Shown: positions 52,556-60,695 of the stretch, piece by piece
How positions within the stretch are numbered: the stretch's first letter is position 1
Layout: every line of letters starts with the position of its first letter
Notes under the pieces: generated by a model
What the model was told of the DNA's origin: nothing
Databases searched by the model: none
What the model saw: only the letters and a program-made list of their open reading frames with translations
Origin: Paenibacillus sp. GSMTC-2017
GTDB lineage: Bacteria; Bacillota; Bacilli; Paenibacillales; Paenibacillaceae
Assembly: GCF_016019935.1 (NCBI RefSeq)
Contig: NZ_JAECMT010000001.1
Location: 744,022 to 808,021, forward strand
Direction of reading: 5' to 3'
Length of the DNA: 64,000 nt
Program-made: the position numbers and the translations under genes

Positions 52556-53776
52556 TTAGAACCAGCTATCTTCTCCAGCCTTTTGAGCTGATGTAGCACT
52601 GTCCGGTGTCAAAATCATTTGTTCTGTTCCTTCGATAGCTGTTTTAATCATTTCTTCCAAACCAGATAAACCTGCTTCCGCTCGCTCAACCGCTAACAAG
52701 TTGGGATTAATGCTTGGCGATTTAGGAAGGAACAACGTACAACAATCCTCGTAAGGTAATATCGACGTCTCAAACGTTCCGATCTTAACTGCTATGTCAA
52801 TAATTTCACTTTTATCCATCATAATAAGGGGCTTAATTAACGGTAGCACCGTTGCTCTGCCAATAACATTCATGCTTTGCAATGTCTGGCTAGCAACTTG
52901 TCCTAAGCTTTCACCCGTTACTATTCCGTTAGCACCATTACGTTCAGCAAGCTGCTCCGTTATTCGAAGCATGATCCGGCGCATTAGCGTAATCAGATAA
53001 CTTTCATTTCTCGATGAAGCAAGCATCGTTTGTATTTCTGTAAAAGGAACAAGATGAAGCTTTATCGGTACTCCACTGAAATAAGACAGCCGCTTCGCTA
53101 GCTCAATAACTTTATCCTTCGCTTGTTCACTCGTAAACGGATAGCTGTGGAAATGGACCGCTTCCAGCTCAAGTCCTTTTCTCATCGCACTCCAACCTGC
53201 TACAGGACTATCAATTCCTCCAGATAAAAGCAACATTGCTTTCCCATTGGAACCAAACGGAAATCCTCCAACAGCAGGAATCACTTCACAGAATATATAA
53301 GTAGATTCTTCTTGAATATCAACCCGCAGTTCGATTTCTGGGTTCCTTACATCTACCGTTAAATCTGGGAATGATCTTAAGATGTGAGCACCAACCAAAT
53401 GGTTCATTTCATGAGAGCTGTGCGGGTACTTTTTCCATGCCCGTTTCGCGCTAACCTTGAACGTTTTAGGGGGTGTCTCTAGCGCAGTCATCACGGACAT
53501 CGCTGCCGCTCTAATGGCTTCTAGTTCCGTATCCGTTCTTAATACTGGACTTAATGAAATTAATCCAAATAGATCTTTAACCCGATCAGCAATAGCCTCA
53601 TACGGATGACCGTTAAGTTTTATATATAAACGACCAAATGTTTTCCAGTATGTTAATCCTTCATAAGCTACAAGTGCATTTTTCACTTGACCAAGCATCT
53701 TTTTTTCGAATTGATTGCGATTTTTACCTTTCATCGTCAGGTCGCCGTATCGCAATACGATTTGATCATAAATCAA
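52556..53776 (-). CDS. thiI: tRNA 4-thiouridine synthetase ThiI
   Basis: 406 residues. It makes s4U8 in tRNA and supplies sulfur for thiazole. The N-terminal ferredoxin-like/THUMP region (about 1-165) is followed by the PP-loop domain with MLLLSGGIDSPVAGW (about residue 185). The catalytic disulfide-type Cys region DCCTLFLPKSPSINP and the SLGQVASQTLQS segment are present. No rhodanese domain is present, as is usual in Firmicutes. The start is TTG (53774-53776), overlapping the nifZ stop (TTGA). Confidence 0.95.
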   Translation of the reverse strand: MIYDQIVLRYGDLTMKGKNRNQFEKKMLGQVKNALVAYEGLTYWKTFGRLYIKLNGHPYEAIADRVKDLFGLISLSPVLRTDTELEAIRAAAMSVMTALETPPKTFKVSAKRAWKKYPHSSHEMNHLVGAHILRSFPDLTVDVRNPEIELRVDIQEESTYIFCEVIPAVGGFPFGSNGKAMLLLSGGIDSPVAGWSAMRKGLELEAVHFHSYPFTSEQAKDKVIELAKRLSYFSGVPIKLHLVPFTEIQTMLASSRNESYLITLMRRIMLRITEQLAERNGANGIVTGESLGQVASQTLQSMNVIGRATVLPLIKPLIMMDKSEIIDIAVKIGTFETSILPYEDCCTLFLPKSPSINPNLLAVERAEAGLSGLEEMIKTAIEGTEQMILTPDSATSAQKAGEDSWF

Positions 53777-54924
53777 TAGTTAGAACCCCTCTCAAGCGGC
53801 TTTAGCTGCCCTATAATGCGTGTTAGTGCAAGGGATAGCTCTTCAATATGTCTGTCCTCATGTTCGTCTCCAAGACTAATTCGAATGCCTCCAGCAGCGT
53901 GCATTTCACTAGCGCCTAATGCAAGCAGCACACGACTTGGTTTATTCTCCTTGGACGAACACGCTGATTTTGTTGATGCTATTATACCATTCTGCTCAAG
54001 CATATGAACGATTACCTCTGGCTTCATTCCTGGATAGGAAAAATGAATGATATGGGAAGCAAGCGGCTCTGTTCCATTTAACTTAAGCTCTGGCTTTGAT
54101 TCAATAAAGGTTCTAAGTTGCTGACTTAATTGCTTCATTCGAATGTTTCTTTGAAGGCTTCCCTCTACGGACATTCGCAAAGCTTTTGCAGATGCAACGA
54201 TAGCAGGTACATTTTCAGTTCCTGAACGGAAACCAAGTTCATGAGAACCTCCTGATGACAGAGGCGTAAGTTTAACCCCTTCTCGAACATATAAGAAACC
54301 TACTCCACGTGGTCCACGGAGCTTATGTGCTGATCCACTAACTAAATCAATGCCCCAGCTATCTGGGTCAAGTGGAATTTTACCCAAACTTTGTACAGCA
54401 TCGACATGGAACAACGTCTTTGGATAATCTTTCAGTAATTGGCCGATCTCCTCTATTGGTTGAATCGTTCCAATCTCGTTGTTTACATGCATAATGCTTA
54501 CCAATATCGTTTCTTTCGTTAGCGCAGCCCTAACATCTTCAACATTCACATGTCCAGATGAGCTTACTGGCAAATAGGTGACTCGGTATCCCTCAGACTC
54601 CAATTGCTTCATTGCCTCATGTATAGATGCATGTTCAATACCCGTCGTAATAATATGATTTCCACGAGAGCGATATTGTTTGGCAACACCTTTAATAGCC
54701 AAGTTGTTAGATTCCGTACCACCAGATGTAAATAGCCAGCTTCCTTTTGTCGTGCCGAGCTGATCAGCGATTAATGCCCTTGATCGCCCAATTAATCCCG
54801 CTGCTTCAAGTCCTCCTGCATGTAGCGAGGATGGATTTGCATAGTGTTTTCTCATTACTTGCACCATCGTCTCTATAACCTCTTCATATGGTGGCGTTGA
54901 AGCACTATGGTCGAAATAAAGCAT
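53773..54924 (-). CDS. nifZ: Cysteine desulfurase (NifZ/IscS-type), ThiI partner
   Basis: 383 residues. A PLP enzyme that removes sulfur from cysteine. The PLP lysine is in VSGSAHKLRGPRGVGFLY and the catalytic Cys is in STKSACSSKENKPSRVLLALG. The N-terminal YFDHSASTPPYEEV and TSGGTESNNLAIKG segments are typical. In B. subtilis NifZ is a dedicated sulfur donor to ThiI, and the 4-base overlap here supports the same partnership. Start ATG behind GGGGGAACAATT. Confidence 0.95.
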   Translation of the reverse strand: MLYFDHSASTPPYEEVIETMVQVMRKHYANPSSLHAGGLEAAGLIGRSRALIADQLGTTKGSWLFTSGGTESNNLAIKGVAKQYRSRGNHIITTGIEHASIHEAMKQLESEGYRVTYLPVSSSGHVNVEDVRAALTKETILVSIMHVNNEIGTIQPIEEIGQLLKDYPKTLFHVDAVQSLGKIPLDPDSWGIDLVSGSAHKLRGPRGVGFLYVREGVKLTPLSSGGSHELGFRSGTENVPAIVASAKALRMSVEGSLQRNIRMKQLSQQLRTFIESKPELKLNGTEPLASHIIHFSYPGMKPEVIVHMLEQNGIIASTKSACSSKENKPSRVLLALGASEMHAAGGIRISLGDEHEDRHIEELSLALTRIIGQLKPLERGSNY

Positions 54925-54963
54925 AATTGTTCCCCCTCTCTTACATGTTCAAATAAAAAGAAA

Positions 54964-55015
54964 AAGATCAACGTTGACCTCCGCTCAATCTTTGCGGAGC
55001 ATCCAACGTGATCTT
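54964..55015 (-). terminator. Terminator after the lytic transglycosylase gene
   Basis: AAGATCACGTTGGATGCTCCGC pairs with GCGGAGGTCAACGTTGATCTT-type arms across a 52-base span. TTTTTCTTTTTA follows on the minus strand. Long and strong, ending 8 bases after the transglycosylase stop. Confidence 0.82.
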
Positions 55016-55023
55016 AAAACACA

Positions 55024-55728
55024 TTATAGTTTCGCTTCCTGTACCTTCACAATATAACGCTGAGTTTCTCTCGGTAGCTCGTGAAGGTTAGCTTGAAGCT
55101 CCTCATTTGTTGATATGCTAAGTCGATCTATTCTTCCAGGACCCGCATTATATGCGGCTAGCGCCACCAATTCATTGCCATCATACTTCTTCATAAGTAA
55201 TGACAAGTATCGTGTTCCACCATCTACATTTTGCTCTGGATCAAATGAATTAGATACGCCCAGTCCTCTTGCAGTTCCATCCATTAATTGCATAAGGCCT
55301 TTTGCACCAGCATGTGATTCAGCTTGCGGGTTAAAGCCAGATTCCGTCGCGATTACCGCATGAATCAAGGATGGATCTACACCATACTTAGACGCTGCAT
55401 TCCCGATGAGATTCGCAAAAGGTGTCCCTTGTAGTGCAGTTGCCGATAAGGACTGATTGGATGAGACCTCAAGTGGAGTTGCCTCCGTGATACCATATTG
55501 TGCAACCTGTGCCCAAATTTCATTGGACCAGACTGGAACGTTAGTGTCCGATGTTTCATCTATCGACGTTTGGCCTGAAATCTGTGCTGACAATAACTTA
55601 TTAAATAAGGAAGCTTCCTTGTTATCTACTTGATCCTGAGATGACTTCTTCGATAAAGGTCTGAAGTCTAAATTTGGCGCAAGCTGAGCTTGCAGCATCG
55701 CTTTCATCGTGCGTGGATCTATACTCAT
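55024..55728 (-). CDS. Lytic transglycosylase (SLT domain)
   Basis: 234 residues. The SLT domain occupies about 100-230: catalytic Glu in ATESGFNPQAESHAGAKGLMQLM, then QNVDGGTRYLSLLMKKY and LAAYNAGPGRIDRL. The N-terminal 95 residues are low-complexity and Ser/Thr/Gln-rich with no clear signal peptide. That resembles B. subtilis YjbJ, where export is also not obvious. Cuts the glycan strand at MurNAc-GlcNAc bonds with 1,6-anhydro formation. Confidence 0.9.
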   Translation of the reverse strand: MSIDPRTMKAMLQAQLAPNLDFRPLSKKSSQDQVDNKEASLFNKLLSAQISGQTSIDETSDTNVPVWSNEIWAQVAQYGITEATPLEVSSNQSLSATALQGTPFANLIGNAASKYGVDPSLIHAVIATESGFNPQAESHAGAKGLMQLMDGTARGLGVSNSFDPEQNVDGGTRYLSLLMKKYDGNELVALAAYNAGPGRIDRLSISTNEELQANLHELPRETQRYIVKVQEAKL

Positions 55729-55981
55729 GAATGTTGCCCCCTAATTCAAGTCAAAAGACGTACATGAGTGATATCGGTTTTTATTGTACATGTTTTTAGA
55801 GCTTCCTGCTAGTCAGCGGCAAAATTATCATAATTATTTCATCGAAATAACGAAATTATATTCCTCCTAGTACACGCTCACCTCGCAAAACAACCACATT
55901 CGACTCCAGTCTAGGCGAAAACTTAGACCATCGTCTGATCTACTTAAGGTAAATATGTTATAAAGTGGAAAATTTAGTGAA

Positions 55982-56470
55982 TTGCATTTAATTCGAGAGG
56001 ATGGTAAAAATCATGCTACTTTTGAGAAAATAGCAATGCGAGGTCTGATATATGATGTCTTACGACATCGATTTCCTGCATGGTTAGCCGTGTTATTTCA
56101 ATCCTTGCTATTTTTAGCTGTCCCTATAGCACTCACTCTGATTCAAACGCTTATAGCACCTATTCATGTATTCAAAATAGACTTGTCGTATATCCTGATA
56201 TTATTTTTCTTCGGAATATGTTTACAGCTACTTCGTTTATGGACCGGAAGTCTCTGGACGTCGATTGGTTTTCACATTGCGTACTTAGAAATCGGCAGGT
56301 TTGTGCTCGGGTCGCGTGAAGTTGGGGCACCGTCAATCTTAACCTTCCACGAATCATTGCTCGGAATCAGTAGCCATATTAGTTTAGGTATGAATATTAT
56401 TGGGGCTATCATTCTATCAATCGTGATATTAAGTTCGAAGCGTCTTAGGCTAAAGATTACTAAACACTAA
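55982..56470 (+). pseudogene. CPBP-like membrane protein, short and missing key residues
   Basis: 162 residues starting at TTG 55982. The FEKIAMRGLIYDVLRHRF segment looks like motif 1 (EExxxR) of CPBP intramembrane proteases with the second Glu replaced by Lys. Motif 2 (FxxxH) reads FLAVP, so the His is missing. Motif 3 (GSLWTSIGFHIAYLEIGRF) has the His but not the following Asn/Asp at the usual place. The usual N-terminal helices are also missing. A better-looking GAGAGGATGG plus ATG lies in another frame but stops after six codons. It is probably a decayed CPBP gene, or a non-proteolytic variant. Confidence 0.5.
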
Positions 56471-56485
56471 TCTACTTGCATAAAG

Positions 56486-56528
56486 AAAAACCTACAAATC
56501 CACTTTCATAATGGCTTTGTAGGTTTTT
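56486..56528. terminator. Terminator between the CPBP-like gene and the carbonic anhydrase gene
   Basis: AAAAACCTACAAA and TTTGTAGGTTTTT pair perfectly (13 bp) around a 17-base loop. Symmetrical, serving both convergent genes. Confidence 0.88.
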
Positions 56529-56562
56529 TGTCGTTTTGCTATTACGTAAACTTTTTGTCTAA

Positions 56563-57342
56563 CTACTTCACGTAGATGGTACGGCCGTTGAGAGGTTTTG
56601 TATTCCGATCATTATGTGCAAAATTTGCGTTATACTTAGCCAAATCCGTATTCAAAATTTTAATTGGAGTATGAAAAACGTACCACTTGATACCTTCCGT
56701 AAACGGACAAGTTGTTAATGATCCGTCATAATGATAATAACTTCTTGAATTGGCATCTGGCAGTAGCAAGTTTAAGTCGATTGATGAGGAAGGAGTAACT
56801 GAAGCGTTTGATACAGGAATTGTGTCTAACAAGGCCGTTAACGTTTCGTTAACATCTGCTGGTCCTGTAACAGACTCCACGAACACTCCGATTACAACGT
56901 TTTGTCCGCTGGTGCTTTGATGCTTAATATGAATTTCCATCGGGTATTCAGTCCCGTTCAAGTGATGCTCGCTTTTGGTATGGAAATGAAATTCTGTTAA
57001 TTTATAATCTACGCTGTTGATTGTTATTTTGCTTCCTGACGCAGGGAAACTGGGATTATCAATTACAGAAATCTCATGTCCTCCCTTATTAGTGATTTTA
57101 GGCAAAAAAGCTGGGTAGAATATCGATTGAATTTCTTTATTTGAGGGTATCGCTGTTAGTGGAGCAACCAGATCAATAGGGGATTGACTTGTTCCAATTA
57201 CGGGATCAATGCATGTTTCTGAGTTAATAGAAACTACTTCTGGACTTCCTCTCTCACCCGTAGGTGCTCCCATAACTGGCCAGACGACAGTTGCAGACAA
57301 AACTAACGACAACAACACAACCTTAAACCATTTCAATTTCAT
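56563..57342 (-). CDS. Alpha-type carbonic anhydrase, exported, atypical
   Basis: 259 residues with an N-terminal signal peptide (about 1-25). It interconverts carbon dioxide and bicarbonate, here probably outside the membrane. The three zinc His are H119, H121 (EFHFH) and H138 (EIHIKH), with the supporting SEH (E125, H126), the proton-shuttle-like GGHEI region and T210-T211 of YDGSLTT. Two departures: the N-terminal YEG..GP..W segment of the family is missing, and the usual LTTPPC is LTTCPF, so the second Cys of the disulfide is two residues earlier. The first Cys is C44. Activity is likely but not certain. Confidence 0.85.
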   Translation of the reverse strand: MKLKWFKVVLLSLVLSATVVWPVMGAPTGERGSPEVVSINSETCIDPVIGTSQSPIDLVAPLTAIPSNKEIQSIFYPAFLPKITNKGGHEISVIDNPSFPASGSKITINSVDYKLTEFHFHTKSEHHLNGTEYPMEIHIKHQSTSGQNVVIGVFVESVTGPADVNETLTALLDTIPVSNASVTPSSSIDLNLLLPDANSRSYYHYDGSLTTCPFTEGIKWYVFHTPIKILNTDLAKYNANFAHNDRNTKPLNGRTIYVK

Positions 57343-57531
57343 ACTTTTTCCCTACCTTCATTTTATAATGAAGAAGAAATTTCAGTATGCAACCGCTTTC
57401 AATAGTTAGGAATTTCTTCCTCTCATTCATTAGTATAAGCCTATTACCTACTGGCGTATATGGTTAAATTCTACTATAAATGAACGCTATGAAACTATAT
57501 TCCCGATATTAGTTGGTGTTTGATGAATTTA

Positions 57532-57575
57532 GAGACTATCCCCTCTGTAGAATTACATACTTATGAGATAGTCTC
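57532..57575 (+). terminator. Possible terminator hairpin between the carbonic anhydrase gene and the DUF2339 gene
   Basis: GAGACTATC and GATAGTCTC flank a 26-base loop and are followed by ATTATTATTTTC on the plus strand. On the minus strand, the direction of DUF2339 transcription, the run is weaker. The rest of 57343-57614 (272 bases) shows no ORF. Confidence 0.45.
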
Positions 57576-57614
57576 ATTATTATTTTCAGACGTTTATTTA
57601 CATTTCATGCTACG

Positions 57615-59222
57615 TTACTCATTCATTACCGGCAGGTCAGCTTGTTGCGGTTGAGGTTGAAGTTGCGACTGTGGTTCTGTATGTTTCCACTTGCCATTAA
57701 TCCACGTAATAAGAAAAGATATTGCACCTAATATAAGAAGAATAAGTACTTTAAACAGTGCATCTTCTCCACTTAAATCCATAAATATCGCTTTTATAGC
57801 AACTAGAATAAGTACAACTGAGCCGAAATATCGGAATGTTCGTTCATTATAATAAGCGCCCCATAGAACTAGAATGACGGCATATAGCGCCCATACAACG
57901 GATAATGTTAAGTCCATATAAACGTCAGGCACTTCTTGTAAATACTCTGTAAACACATTTTGAATTTGTCTAGCCATCAATCCCCCAACAATAAAATGAG
58001 ATAATAATGCGAACGTACGAGACAAATTTCGTTTTGCTTTATTACTCATACCTTGCATTTGTAGTCCCTTCGAAAAATAGAAGCCTAAAGCGGCAAACAT
58101 TATCCACGCAAATGCTCCCCAATTAAGAAAAGGAATATAGGTACCGAACCATTCGCCCCGCGGTGAAGTCCAAGTAATTGCATACCAGTATACGCCAACA
58201 TAAAACCAAATTAATACTGCAGCAATTGTAGCAATAACTGACTTTTTCACATAACCAACTGCAGTTAATATATAGGCGTATACACACCACGTGATAACGG
58301 TAAACAAAACTCCTTCACCAAAGCTCTGGATTGACAAAAGAGACAATACTAAACCAGCCACTCCAAATAACATAGAAGCTACAGTAACACGTTCACCAAG
58401 CTTATAGATACTAAAACCAGATAACATATACACAACACCATAGAACAATAATACATATCCGAAGTCTACTTCATCAAACAAGATCCATAATGACCATAAA
58501 CCAAAAATGATACCATTTGGGATATTTAGATACAGATCTACACCATCAATATTTTGTTTCCTTTTCCAAGCAGTTACTAACATACTTAAAGTAAAGAAGA
58601 GAAATATGGCAATCGCATAACGGATCGATATACTTTCTAACCCTCTCACAAATGGATCGAAATGAATATAATAGACAACAAACATAAGCCATGTGCCGAT
58701 AAAGCTGACAATTCGAAGTTCAATCCAATGTTTAATAATACTTAAATAAACGAATGCAGAATTAAGGACTAACAAATATAGAAACAACGTAAATACTTGA
58801 TCAGATTCCGGTTGCAACATCAGCGGCGCTAACATCCCACCAGCCAAAGCTATATTCATGAGTAATCTTGACTGGCATTGGTGTGCGTAATAGGCTATTC
58901 CAATTGTAATAACAATCATTCCGAGCGTTACAACTATTGGCTCCCACAGGGAATAATAAATGCCTGCAAATGTGAATGTAGTGTACAGAATACACGCTCC
59001 AATGCCGAATATTATTTCTCCTGTAGGTTCATTTGGCTTACGCTGTAAAAACCTGATTCCTATATAACTGACAGTAGCTCCTGAAAATAATCCTAGACTA
59101 ATTTTCATTAAATCTGTCATCCAGCCCATACCTATCGTATATTGAAATAACGTTATAACTGCTGCAACGATAAACACAGCGCCAAGCAAAGAAGTCCAAT
59201 GTTTTTGCAAAACATTTTTCAT
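57615..59222 (-). CDS. DUF2339 multi-pass membrane protein
   Basis: 535 residues, almost entirely hydrophobic, with about 14-16 predicted membrane helices and a hydrophilic Gln/Pro-rich C-terminal tail (SQLQPQPQQADLP). Resembles the DUF2339 family of predicted membrane proteins. No catalytic motif is visible. The start follows AGGAGG and lies 1 base beyond the ywaF-like stop, so the two genes form an operon. Function unknown. Confidence 0.75.
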   Translation of the reverse strand: MKNVLQKHWTSLLGAVFIVAAVITLFQYTIGMGWMTDLMKISLGLFSGATVSYIGIRFLQRKPNEPTGEIIFGIGACILYTTFTFAGIYYSLWEPIVVTLGMIVITIGIAYYAHQCQSRLLMNIALAGGMLAPLMLQPESDQVFTLFLYLLVLNSAFVYLSIIKHWIELRIVSFIGTWLMFVVYYIHFDPFVRGLESISIRYAIAIFLFFTLSMLVTAWKRKQNIDGVDLYLNIPNGIIFGLWSLWILFDEVDFGYVLLFYGVVYMLSGFSIYKLGERVTVASMLFGVAGLVLSLLSIQSFGEGVLFTVITWCVYAYILTAVGYVKKSVIATIAAVLIWFYVGVYWYAITWTSPRGEWFGTYIPFLNWGAFAWIMFAALGFYFSKGLQMQGMSNKAKRNLSRTFALLSHFIVGGLMARQIQNVFTEYLQEVPDVYMDLTLSVVWALYAVILVLWGAYYNERTFRYFGSVVLILVAIKAIFMDLSGEDALFKVLILLILGAISFLITWINGKWKHTEPQSQLQPQPQQADLPVMNE

Positions 59223-59223
59223 C

Positions 59224-59913
59224 TTACTTCCTCCTAGTCATTTTATGGATAAGCTCAGTGATTCCAAGCAGCACCAAACACATTGCAATAGCGAGTAGCT
59301 CCATCTGAAGTAAATACCAAGGCCATGGTGCGAGTGCATCGAGTAATGAAGCTGATGCTGGCTTACGAGCAAGAAACATAAAATTGGTCGTACCAGTAAC
59401 AATGTTCACAATAGCAGCAGGAATGGCTAACACATGAATCCATAACAACGCGCTGAACACCGATCGAATCGTTGGCCGATATTGCTCTACTACAAGTAAA
59501 AAGAGCGCGGTTGCTATAATCCCGATATGTGCGATAAAAAAGTGAAAATATCTGAACTGTGGAAACGCTTGATCTAAGCTAGGCGTTATTAATGCTTGTA
59601 GAGCCCCTAAACTACCTAAGAAAAAAACAATTGCATACAGTTTTTTCACTCGAAACGCTAGTACAATAGCTGATAGTAGAAGTGTAATACTACATAACTC
59701 GAATGGAAGTGACTCAGCCCCCCAGCTCCCTCCTACTATATATGTTGCTTGCAAAGTCACTTCACAGCCTAAAAGCAGGACAGCCATGAACCATCGAAAC
59801 TTACCATTCAGCTTAGGACCCCTTAGTTGTTTGCGATATACGATTATGGCGACAAATATAACTACCCCAACAAATAGTGCGGCATAATGTTCAATTGAAA
59901 ACATTTCAAACAT
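59224..59913 (-). CDS. YwaF/TIGR02206-family membrane protein
   Basis: 229 residues from ATG 59911-59913 behind GAGGAGG. Six or seven hydrophobic helices with the family landmarks FSIEHYAALFVGV, LPFELCSITLLLSA, and FMFLARKPASASLLDALAPWPWYLLQMELLA. TIGR02206 proteins are integral membrane proteins of unknown function. An upstream near-palindrome may control it together with the DUF2339 gene. Confidence 0.82.
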   Translation of the reverse strand: MFEMFSIEHYAALFVGVVIFVAIIVYRKQLRGPKLNGKFRWFMAVLLLGCEVTLQATYIVGGSWGAESLPFELCSITLLLSAIVLAFRVKKLYAIVFFLGSLGALQALITPSLDQAFPQFRYFHFFIAHIGIIATALFLLVVEQYRPTIRSVFSALLWIHVLAIPAAIVNIVTGTTNFMFLARKPASASLLDALAPWPWYLLQMELLAIAMCLVLLGITELIHKMTRRK

Positions 59914-59929
59914 GTAACGCCTCCTCAAT

Positions 59930-59950
59930 ACTAATTTCGTACGAATTAGT
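59930..59950. promoter_or_regulatory. Near-palindrome upstream of the ywaF-like gene
   Basis: ACTAAT-T-TCGTACGA-ATTAGT: a perfect 8-base core flanked by inverted 6-base arms, with one extra T. It lies 4 bases upstream of the Shine-Dalgarno of the ywaF-like gene. Such symmetry is typical of dimeric repressor operators, but no repressor gene is near. Confidence 0.45.
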
Positions 59951-59984
59951 ATCTGACAATAAGGCAATTTTTACATGTAAAATG

Positions 59985-60018
59985 CAAAAAAAATAGTACC
60001 AACAATTTATGGTACTAT
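59985..60018 (-). terminator. Terminator after the response regulator gene
   Basis: ATAGTACCA and TGGTACTAT pair around TAAATTGT and are followed by TTTTTTTT on the minus strand. The first arm overlaps the regulator's stop codon. Confidence 0.9.
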
Positions 60019-60695
60019 CTCCCTTTATTTTCTTTATCTAATAATCCCATTTCTTTCAGCTTGCTAGCTGCTTCCTTGGAACCTTCCATACCCAGTTTCT
60101 TCAAAATATGATTCACATGGTTTTTTACAGTCCTCAGTGTAATAAACTGCTTCTCGGCAATTTGCGGCTGTGAATAACCTTGGTCAATTAAACTTAACAG
60201 CTGAAGCTCAGAAGGTGTAATCAGGTCTCCCATCTTTTTCGCTTCAAAATCACGTTCCATTGCCCTCAGCCTACGGAACTCTTCCCGTAATTGCTCTGCA
60301 GCAGTCGCGCTGATCGGTGATTGTTTACTATACGCTGCTCTAACAGCATCCGGGATTTGTTCAAAGTTTGATTTTAATTGATAATCAATTGCCCCTGCTT
60401 GAAATGACTTTAAAATAAGTTCCTTTTCTTCCATTGAAGTAAGCATTATGATACGTGCACCTGTTGCTAAGGCAGTTTCTTCAGCAAGTAGAACTCCTTC
60501 AGGTTTACCTTGAATCATAATATCCATTAGTACTACATCCACATTCCCATCAGAATGACTTAAAGCTTCCCTAAGCTCCTCACCAGTTGAAGCTGTCCAT
60601 ACAAGATTAAAGTCAGACTCACCCTTCAAAAAATCCGCTATACCTCTAAGCCAGTCCGGATCATCTTCAACAAGACCAATTCGAATATTACTCAA
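60015..60695 (-). CDS. NarL/FixJ-type response regulator
   Basis: 226 residues. The receiver domain (about 1-120) has the acidic pocket LVEDDPDW, the phosphoacceptor Asp in VVLMDIMIQG, Thr/Ser in MLTSMEE and Lys in YQLKSN. A coiled linker (about 125-155) and a LuxR-type helix-turn-helix (LTPSELQLLSLIDQGYSQPQIAE, RTVKNHVNHILKKLG) follow. Encoded 8 bases overlapping the sensor kinase gene. Targets are unknown. Confidence 0.92.
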   Translation of the reverse strand: MSNIRIGLVEDDPDWLRGIADFLKGESDFNLVWTASTGEELREALSHSDGNVDVVLMDIMIQGKPEGVLLAEETALATGARIIMLTSMEEKELILKSFQAGAIDYQLKSNFEQIPDAVRAAYSKQSPISATAAEQLREEFRRLRAMERDFEAKKMGDLITPSELQLLSLIDQGYSQPQIAEKQFITLRTVKNHVNHILKKLGMEGSKEAASKLKEMGLLDKENKGR

